A stretch of DNA of 8,385 nt from Deltaproteobacteria bacterium (GTDB taxonomy: Bacteria > Desulfobacterota > Desulfarculia > Adiutricales > Adiutricaceae), in assembly GCA_031257955.1 (NCBI GenBank), contig JAIRNQ010000247.1, positions 1-8,385 of the forward strand, given 5' to 3'. Positions 1 through 4,802 of the stretch are shown piece after piece (the stretch's first letter is position 1; every line of letters starts with the position of its first letter). The notes below the pieces were generated by a model. It did not search any database and was not told the origin of the DNA. It saw nothing but the letters and a program-made list of their open reading frames with translations. Both the position numbers and the translations under genes were made by a program.

Positions 1-1358
1 TCCAGCCTGAGTTCGTAGCGCAGGCGGCCGGCGAAGGTACCCTCGATGGCCTTCCGGGCTTGGTCGAGGCCATGGCCCCCATTGTCCGGGCCTACCGTGC
101 CCAGGGTCAGCCGGAGCAACCTTTCGGGCCAAAGGGAGGCCGAAAAGGAAGTAACGAAGGGCAAATCATAAAGCCTCTCGGCAAGATCGCCCAGAATAAA
201 GCCGAAATCATTGGCCTCCCGTCCCGGGATGAGCAGATCGGCGGACCGGCCGCGGACTTCGATTCGCCTGAGGACCGAGCCGCAGCGGCAGGGGCCGGGC
301 AAAAGACGCCCCAGATCGCCGGTTTGGTAGCGGATTAGGGGCATGGCCCGCCGGCTGAGGGAAGTGAGGACCATGGACCCGACCCGGCCCGGGTTTTGGG
401 GCCCGCCGTCCGGGGCCAGCGTTTCCCAGACCAGATCGGCTTCCCGCAGGTGGGGCCCGGCCTGGGCCCGGCATTCCACCGCCCCGCCCAGACCGAACTC
501 GGTCATGCCAAAATGCCGAAAAACCTCTACGCCCCAAGCCTTGGCGATGCCCCGGACCAGCGAGGGCGGTGCCGGCTCGCCGCTTAGGAGGACGCTTTCA
601 AGGCTTTTGGGCTTGGGGCCGGTCCTGGCCAGATAGATAATCTGGGAAGGGAGGCCGACCAAGGTGGTGGCGCCGTAATTGGCCAGTCTTTCTCGGTAGG
701 CGGCCAGTTCCTTCTGGCCGTCGGGCATAAAGCCCAAAACCTCGCAGCCCACGCCGTGGAAGGCCAGGGCCTCGGTCAGCAGCTGCCCGACCGAGCCGGG
801 TCGCTGCCCGGACATGGACAAGGCAACTTTTGTTCCCTTTTCCGGACATAATACATTTAACATACCATAGCGAAAAAACTCAATAGTATTTTTTAGATCC
901 CCCGAGTCGGAAAATATCCTCTTGGCCTGGCCCCCGCTGCCCGACGAGGGGACGGTTATCAGTCCCTCCACTTCGCCTTGGCCCACGGCCAGAAAGCTTT
1001 CGGGATTCAAGGCCAGATCCGCGGGCTGGGTCAGGGGCAGATCCCGCAAAACGCTCAATATCAAGCCTTCGGCCCGGTCCGGGACGATATCGCCGGCTAG
1101 GGCTTTCCTTAGCCCCTGGGCCGCCCGCAGTAGCTCCGGTCCGGCCAAGTTACGGTAAAAGGGGGAAGATTCGGCGGCAAAGGCGCAAGTATGGGCCAGC
1201 CGGTCCAGTCTGGCCCGGGCCAGTTTGACGGCTAGGCCGCCGGGTCCGGCCAAGGCCCGATCCAATTGGGTGTCCAGGGGGTTTGGGGGAAGGGCCCCGG
1301 CCGTTTCCCTTGGGCCGGCTGGGCCAGGGGGGCAGCCGGGGGTTTGGTTACCGGTCAC
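1..1358 (-). CDS. PaaK-like AMP-dependent CoA ligase (DVU_1553-type), 3' end outside window
   Basis: This is an adenylate-forming ligase that should activate a carboxylic acid with ATP and join it to CoA. About 452 codons are visible and the C-terminus lies beyond the window edge. Seen motifs: the ATP-binding loop TVPSSGSGGQAK at about residues 135-146, HFGMTEFG at 282-289 (aromatic-TE motif), IRYQTGD at 342-348, and PCRCGS...RRIEVRGRSADLL at about 356-376, the phenylacetate-CoA ligase signature. The start chosen is GTG at 1358, which overlaps the TGA stop of trsS as GTGA. No Shine-Dalgarno is evident, so translation is probably coupled. Residues 1-27 are Pro/Gly-rich and look like a non-conserved extension. 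Positions 840-900 form an AT-rich patch but stay in frame. Substrate is unknown; an aryl or short-chain acid made by the upstream aldehyde oxidoreductase is an inference. The family call is firm; the DVU_1553 assignment rests on gene order and recall. Confidence 0.9.
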   Translation of the reverse strand, partial: MTGNQTPGCPPGPAGPRETAGALPPNPLDTQLDRALAGPGGLAVKLARARLDRLAHTCAFAAESSPFYRNLAGPELLRAAQGLRKALAGDIVPDRAEGLILSVLRDLPLTQPADLALNPESFLAVGQGEVEGLITVPSSGSGGQAKRIFSDSGDLKNTIEFFRYGMLNVLCPEKGTKVALSMSGQRPGSVGQLLTEALAFHGVGCEVLGFMPDGQKELAAYRERLANYGATTLVGLPSQIIYLARTGPKPKSLESVLLSGEPAPPSLVRGIAKAWGVEVFRHFGMTEFGLGGAVECRAQAGPHLREADLVWETLAPDGGPQNPGRVGSMVLTSLSRRAMPLIRYQTGDLGRLLPGPCRCGSVLRRIEVRGRSADLLIPGREANDFGFILGDLAERLYDLPFVTSFSASLWPERLLRLTLGTVGPDNGGHGLDQARKAIEGTFAGRLRYELRL

Positions 1359-2986
1359 GGTTTGGGTGACCGGTAAAGGGCCCGCCCGTCGGCCGAGGTC
1401 AAGTTCATGGCGCAAAAGGGCACGAAACGATCCGGAGGGTTAAAGACGTGGACGCAGCAGCCCCGTAGGCGGGCCAGATCCACGGTCCAGACGTCTTGGA
1501 AGGCCATGGCCGTAAGGCTAAAGGATTCCCTGGCCGCTTGGGCAATAAACTCGTCGAAGGCGTCGGGGGGCCGCTTGGCCATGGGGATGGCCAAAGCCGG
1601 GGCCCGGGCCCCGGCGCCGCCGTCGGCTGGGGACCCATCGATTGTTTGGGTCCCGCCCGGAGACCAACTGCGCAGGATGATGTCCACGGCCCGCTCGCGG
1701 CTGGCCGCCGTCTCGCTGGGATCCGAGGGCCTGTCGGTGGTTTTGGGCGGCTTGGAACAACAGCTGGAGTCGTTCTGCCCGGGCCTGGGCACCAGGGTTC
1801 CGTCGGGAAGGCGCCTAAAGCGTAGATGGAACGAGCATCGTTCATGCTCGCAGCCGGGCGGGAAGGCTAAGCCAACGTCGATGCCGCCTTTGGTTTGGCG
1901 GCCCAGCTCCTGGAGGAGTTCGGGCAGGGTCAGGCGATTTTCGGCCCCGGAAAAAGGGTTTCGGCCCGAGGTGGTCATGGGCTGGAAATGTAGCCCCCGG
2001 ACCAGGGGTTTGGAGACGGCGTAGCTAACCAGTTCCCCCAACTCCTTATCGTTTAAGCCCTTAACCACCGTGGGCACCAAAACGGTGGGTAGACCGGCCC
2101 GTTCGAGGTTATCCACGGCTTGGAGTTTTTCCTTAAGTATGGGGCGACCGCGGATGGTGGTAAGGGTTTGGTCGTTTAGGGAATCGAATTGTAGAAAGAC
2201 CCAAGTGAGGCCGCGCCGACGAAGTTCTTTGGCCAGTTCGGGGTCCTTGGCCAAATTCAGCCCGTTGGTGTTAAGCTGAACGGCCGGGAAAAGTTTGGTG
2301 GCCGCGGATACCAAATCCAGTAGGCCGGGGTGGACGGTCGGCTCGCCCCCGGAGATTTGGAGAACTACCGAGCCGGCTTGCGCTTTGACGAAGGCCAACC
2401 GATCGATGAACCGGCCGATGTCCTCTTTGGCCTCCGGCTTTCCCCCGGAAGAGGCGAAGCAAACCGGGCAGCCCAGGTCGCAGCTCTGGGTTATTTCCAG
2501 AAGGACCGTGCAAGGGTACTGGCCGTGTTCGGGACAAAGGCCGCAATCGAAGGGGCAGCCTCGGTTGGCCTCCCGGTGGACGTTTAAGCCCACGGCCGGT
2601 TTTTTTGGCCGCCGCCAGCTCTCGAAGGACGGTGCCCCGCGCCAGACGGCCTCTCGAAAGGGACCGTGTTCCGGGCAGATCCGACATAGCGACGCTTCGT
2701 CGCCGGACTTTACGATCTCGGCCGGCAGGACCTTCAGACAGATCGGGCACAGGCTCTCGGTGGTCGAAAGAATTTGCCCCTCGGCCGTCCCGGCCAAGGC
2801 GTCCGGCCGGGCCATGGGTATGGCCGGGGTGGGGAAAGGGGCGGTAGCGGGCGCGGCCTTCGGGGCGGCGAGGGAAGCGGGAGTGGGCTCGGGCTCGGCC
2901 TTTGGGGCGGCGGGGGAAGCGGGAGTGGGCCCGGTCTCGGCCTTTGGGATTACCTCGCCGCCGCCGGTGGCGGTATGGTCGGTCAT
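1355..2986 (-). CDS. trsS: radical SAM protein TrsS, cysteine form
   Basis: This 543-residue radical SAM enzyme has an unknown reaction. Domains in order: a Pro/Ala-rich tail at 1-60 with a tandem repeat; a rubredoxin or zinc-ribbon-like knuckle with CPIC at 80-83 and CRIC-PEHG at 101-108; a second Cys cluster GCPFDCGLCPEHGQ (143-156); the SAM cluster motif CDLGCPVC with C169, C173 and C176; SGGEP at 212-216; and a C-terminal Cys region with GCEHERC (378-384) and a CC pair at 409-410. The layout resembles the MJ0619 pterin methyltransferase and tetraether synthase (Tes) type of radical SAM enzymes. Relatives are described as (seleno)proteins; here the frame has no internal TGA, so all such positions are Cys. 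The ATG at 2986 is supported by GGGAGGGAG just upstream and overlaps the preceding stop as ATGA. The tail after 442 is a Gly/Ala/Pro linker and then a roughly 75-residue Cys-containing segment. The next gene overlaps by GTGA. Confidence 0.93.
   Translation of the reverse strand: MTDHTATGGGEVIPKAETGPTPASPAAPKAEPEPTPASLAAPKAAPATAPFPTPAIPMARPDALAGTAEGQILSTTESLCPICLKVLPAEIVKSGDEASLCRICPEHGPFREAVWRGAPSFESWRRPKKPAVGLNVHREANRGCPFDCGLCPEHGQYPCTVLLEITQSCDLGCPVCFASSGGKPEAKEDIGRFIDRLAFVKAQAGSVVLQISGGEPTVHPGLLDLVSAATKLFPAVQLNTNGLNLAKDPELAKELRRRGLTWVFLQFDSLNDQTLTTIRGRPILKEKLQAVDNLERAGLPTVLVPTVVKGLNDKELGELVSYAVSKPLVRGLHFQPMTTSGRNPFSGAENRLTLPELLQELGRQTKGGIDVGLAFPPGCEHERCSFHLRFRRLPDGTLVPRPGQNDSSCCSKPPKTTDRPSDPSETAASRERAVDIILRSWSPGGTQTIDGSPADGGAGARAPALAIPMAKRPPDAFDEFIAQAARESFSLTAMAFQDVWTVDLARLRGCCVHVFNPPDRFVPFCAMNLTSADGRALYRSPKP
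2843..2949 (-). repeat. 42-bp tandem repeat in the trsS N-terminus
   Basis: A 42-bp unit starts at 2874 and again at 2916 (second copy to about 2949), with a further diverged partial copy at about 2843-2873. It encodes the repeated peptide PTPAS-P/L-AAPKA-E/A-P in TrsS residues of about 20-50. The unit is 14 codons, so copy-number change would keep the frame. It probably forms a flexible linker ahead of the first Cys knuckle. Confidence 0.85.
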
Positions 2987-3456
2987 TCCAACTCCCTCCC
3001 TTGGCTGGGATCGATCCCGTGCTCGACCAAAAGGGCGATGGCCTTGGCGTAGGAGCGGCCGACCAGATCGGCGCAAGCGGCCGTAGGGTTTGATGTAGAT
3101 AGATCCAGCTTCTGTCCGCCGGCCTCGAAGATGGCGGCGCAGGTCGGGGCCGTTTTCCCCTGGAGTTCGTCTTGGATGAACCACTTGACCAGGGCGCCCA
3201 TGGGCAGCTTTGAGGCCGGTATGGGCGACTCAAACTCCAGGCCCTTTCCCAAATGCACGCCCATGAGGCACAGGCCTCCGGTCAGGGCCCCGCAAAGCGA
3301 TCCGTGGGAGGCGCCCATGGCCAGCGAGGCCATGGCCCTAACGAGATCCGGGTTCTCCCGGCCCATTATCCGCAGGCCCATAAGGACTACAATTTGGGCG
3401 CAAGTATAGCCGCAACCGGCCAGCTCCAATACCTCCGAGCTGCTGTCGTCAAACAT
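2983..3456 (-). CDS. C-GCAxxG-C-C family protein (DVU_1555-type)
   Basis: This 157-residue protein belongs to the C-GCAxxG-C-C group, small putative redox or metal-binding proteins with no settled function. Cysteines are C15 and C19 (GCGYTCAQ), C55 in SLCGALTGG, C63, C106 and C128, in the expected order and spacing. No signal peptide or membrane segment is evident, so it is probably cytoplasmic. I chose the ATG at 3456 because AGGTGA lies 6 bases upstream. An in-frame GTG at 3465 would add three residues, but that GTG is part of the Shine-Dalgarno. The frame upstream is closed by TAG at 3468-3466, beyond which it stays open for 54 more codons as a possible small ORF. The TGA stop overlaps the trsS ATG. 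Co-translation with TrsS and TrsM suggests it serves as an electron or metal donor in the same process (inference). Confidence 0.9.
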   Translation of the reverse strand: MFDDSSSEVLELAGCGYTCAQIVVLMGLRIMGRENPDLVRAMASLAMGASHGSLCGALTGGLCLMGVHLGKGLEFESPIPASKLPMGALVKWFIQDELQGKTAPTCAAIFEAGGQKLDLSTSNPTAACADLVGRSYAKAIALLVEHGIDPSQGRELE

Positions 3457-3465
3457 GAAAATCAC

Positions 3466-3630
3466 CTATGGCCGGACAAAGCCGGCGCCTTTGGCGGGAA
3501 CGGCAGTCGCGCCCGCCGACGCTTCGCCTATGGCACCAGCCACCCGGGCGGCGGCCCCGGCCAAGGCGGCGGCCAGGTTAGTAGACATAAGGGCAGTAGC
3601 GATAAGGTTGGTAGTGATAAGGTTAACCAT
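3466..3630 (-). CDS. possible small Ala/Gly-rich ORF between trsM and the C-GCAxxG gene
   Basis: This 54-codon ORF begins with an ATG inside the end of trsM (ATGGTTAA overlap) and ends at TAG, 9 bases before the ATG of the next gene and in its frame. The predicted peptide begins MVNLITTNLIATALMSTNLA and is then rich in Ala and Gly with VAGAIGEASAGA, ending KGAGFVRP. It has no Cys and resembles no family I recognise. Points for coding: exact fit to the gap, an overlapping start, and GC-rich third positions in its second half like its neighbours. Points against: no Shine-Dalgarno ahead of the ATG, low complexity, and a 15-bp tandem repeat at its start. It may be a leader that couples trsM to the next gene, an amber-interrupted N-terminal extension of the C-GCAxxG protein, or simply an untranslated spacer. 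Confidence 0.35.
   Translation of the reverse strand: MVNLITTNLIATALMSTNLAAALAGAAARVAGAIGEASAGATAVPAKGAGFVRP
3576..3625 (-). repeat. 15-bp imperfect tandem repeat, three-plus copies
   Basis: On the plus strand, three units ending in ATAA occupy 3576-3590, 3591-3605 and 3606-3620, followed by a partial unit at 3621-3625. Consensus is roughly GGTTAGTAGTGATAA with several mismatches. On the minus strand it encodes the pentapeptide series NLITT, NLIAT, ALMST, NLAAA in the small ORF. Confidence 0.75.
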
Positions 3631-4441
3631 TTTTTTGGCTAACGATAAGCGCGTAAGTATATTTGCCGGCCTTGGCCCCCGGTCGGCAATCGGCCTTGGG
3701 GGTAGGCAAGTGCTTTAGCCCCTCTGGACCGTATTCCCAGACCAGTTTGGCGGCCAGCGAGTTGAGGGCGGCCCGGTAGTCCTGGCAAAAAAGGATTTGA
3801 AATCCAGCCTGGCCAAGTTCGTCCAGGGCCGCCGGCAGGGTGACGGCCCCGCCCAGGCAGGTCCCGTCCACTAAAGGTATATTGGCCAAGGGGCCATCGG
3901 TCACGTCGGTCCCATCGGTCCCGTCGGGGCCGTTAAGGGCGAAAACGTCGCTCAGGACAAAATGGCCGAAGGGCTTAAGGACTCTGGAGATTTCCCCGAG
4001 GGCTGCCGAGCGGTTCTCGGCTAGGTTTAGAACGCATTCGCAAAAGAGCCCGTCGGCCCAGCCGTCGGGCTGGGGAAGGGCGGTAAGGCTTCCGAGGGCC
4101 GTTTGGCCATGGGCTTTGGCCATGGCCAGATATTTGGGGCTGGGATCGACTCCCTGGGCATCAAACCCGCGATCGGTCAGAAGCTTAAGGGTGGCACCCG
4201 GCCCACAGCCAACGTCCACGATCTTGGCCCCTTGGGTAAAGCCGCAAACGCTCAAAGCCTTTACGGTTAGTTCCAGGCCTCCCGGCCTGAGGGTAGGTCC
4301 GCTTACCTTTCGCAGGGCCCCGTGGGGATCGTAGTCTGGGCCCGCCCTGGTGGACATGGGGAGGGCAATCCCAAGCTTGGTCCCAAGCTTGCTCCCAAGC
4401 CCGGTTAGTGGCCGGGTTTGGGACGGGGGGTCGGGAGTCAC
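3623..4441 (-). CDS. trsM: SAM-dependent methyltransferase TrsM (DVU_1556-type)
   Basis: This is a 272-residue class I (Rossmann) methyltransferase. Seen: LRPGGLELT at 51-59, motif I IVDVGCGPGATLKLL at 74-88, the acidic motif GVDPSP at 97-102, LPQPDGWADGLFCECVLNLAE (motif IV region) at 122-142, and VLKPFGHFVLSDVF at 154-167. The GTG start at 4441 overlaps the upstream TGA as GTGA and has GGAGG 4 bases upstream. An internal ATG at 4357 (residue 29) is an alternative, because residues 1-28 are low complexity (GLGSKLGTKLGIALP). A Gly/Asp/Thr-rich insert at 171-184 also comes from a tandem repeat. The substrate is unknown. Position between the redox proteins and TrsS argues for a shared modification pathway rather than general metabolism. 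The methyltransferase fold is firm; the TrsM name rests on context and recall. Confidence 0.9.
   Translation of the reverse strand: MTPDPPSQTRPLTGLGSKLGTKLGIALPMSTRAGPDYDPHGALRKVSGPTLRPGGLELTVKALSVCGFTQGAKIVDVGCGPGATLKLLTDRGFDAQGVDPSPKYLAMAKAHGQTALGSLTALPQPDGWADGLFCECVLNLAENRSAALGEISRVLKPFGHFVLSDVFALNGPDGTDGTDVTDGPLANIPLVDGTCLGGAVTLPAALDELGQAGFQILFCQDYRAALNSLAAKLVWEYGPEGLKHLPTPKADCRPGAKAGKYTYALIVSQKNG
3891..3935 (-). repeat. 9-bp tandem repeat inside trsM
   Basis: Four 9-bp units (3891-3899, 3900-3908, 3909-3917, 3918-3926) share the pattern G-T/G-C/G-C-C/A-N-TCG, and a fifth degenerate unit runs to 3935. It encodes GPDGTDGTDVTDGP in the loop after the motif that ends SDVFALN. It looks like slippage-driven expansion in a surface loop. 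Confidence 0.75.
4369..4404 (-). repeat. 12-bp tandem repeat at the trsM N-terminus
   Basis: Three 12-bp units on the plus strand, TCCCAAGCTTGG, TCCCAAGCTTGC and TCCCAAGCCCGG, sit at 4369-4380, 4381-4392 and 4393-4404. They encode the GLGSKLGTKLG stretch of TrsM, upstream of the alternative internal ATG at 4357. Confidence 0.85.
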
Positions 4442-4650
4442 TTGTCCTCCAGGAGCTTTTCAACCTCGAGCATGCGGCCGAAGGCCAGTTCCGGGTCGAT
4501 CAGGGTCGTCCCGCATTTAGGGCAGCCCGGCAGCTGGACGAAAAAACTGGAGCCCATATACTCGATGTTGACCGAGACCGGCTGAAGGGGCTCGCCGCAC
4601 TTGCCGCAGTTCCAACCCTTGGGTCCTTCCTTGGTGAAGGCGTGGGCCAT
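4438..4650 (-). CDS. small CxxC...CxxC redox or zinc-ribbon protein (DVU_1557-type)
   Basis: This 70-residue protein carries two cysteine knuckles, NCGKCG at 14-19 and GCPKCG at 42-47, separated by a beta-rich segment (VNIEYMGSSFFVQLPG). It should bind zinc or iron as a zinc ribbon or rubredoxin-like fold. The C-terminus (PELAFGRMLEVEKLLEDK) is a charged helix. The ATG at 4650 has GAGGT 6 bases upstream at 4657-4662, partly inside a hairpin. The TGA stop overlaps the trsM GTG. It leads the compact five-gene run after a 152-base spacer, so it may be translated at a different level from the large redox gene upstream. The role is unknown; partnering TrsS or TrsM as a small electron or metal carrier is inferred from context. 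Confidence 0.88.
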   Translation of the reverse strand: MAHAFTKEGPKGWNCGKCGEPLQPVSVNIEYMGSSFFVQLPGCPKCGTTLIDPELAFGRMLEVEKLLEDK

Positions 4651-4802
4651 GAAAGTGACCTCAAACGCTCGGGGCGTTTAATTTAAAAAGGTTTTACTCC
4701 GAAGAGTTTTTGCGTTAAAAGGACTCGGCCCAAAAGAATAGGGCCTATAGTTTAGGGTCTTTTGGGTTCCGGCAGGTCGGCCAGGGGAGGCCTTGGTCCG
4801 GT
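4651..4802 (-). promoter_or_regulatory. spacer with hairpins before the zinc-ribbon gene
   Basis: This AT-richer 152-base spacer holds three inverted repeats on the minus strand. At 4727-4745, GGCCC and GGGCC flank a 9-base loop. At 4696-4707, ACTC and GAGT flank a TTCG tetraloop, with a run of five T shortly downstream, weakly resembling an attenuator. At 4661-4681, AAACGC and GCGTTT flank CCCGA, extended by a G-U and a U-A pair that include part of the Shine-Dalgarno. None is a convincing full terminator. Partial termination or control of translation is possible; no clear promoter boxes are visible. Confidence 0.35.

Noticed and set aside
1630..1654. Inverted repeat GGGACCC...GGGTCCC inside trsS
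   Set aside because: It lies in a coding linker with no T run or regulatory context and is probably chance in GC-rich DNA.
2295..3086. A 263-codon plus-strand open frame antisense to trsS, and a 205-codon one at 1407-2024
   Set aside because: GC-rich coding DNA commonly leaves antisense frames open. The composition is unlike a real protein and both lie fully within trsS.
2271..3233. A 320-codon minus-strand open frame overlapping trsS
   Set aside because: It is an alternate-frame shadow: Arg/Pro-rich, with no family motifs, while the overlapping frame carries clear radical SAM motifs.
1355..3468. Selenocysteine (TGA) read-through in trsS or its neighbours
   Set aside because: The TGA codons here are true stops overlapping the next gene's start codon; no TGA lies inside a conserved domain.
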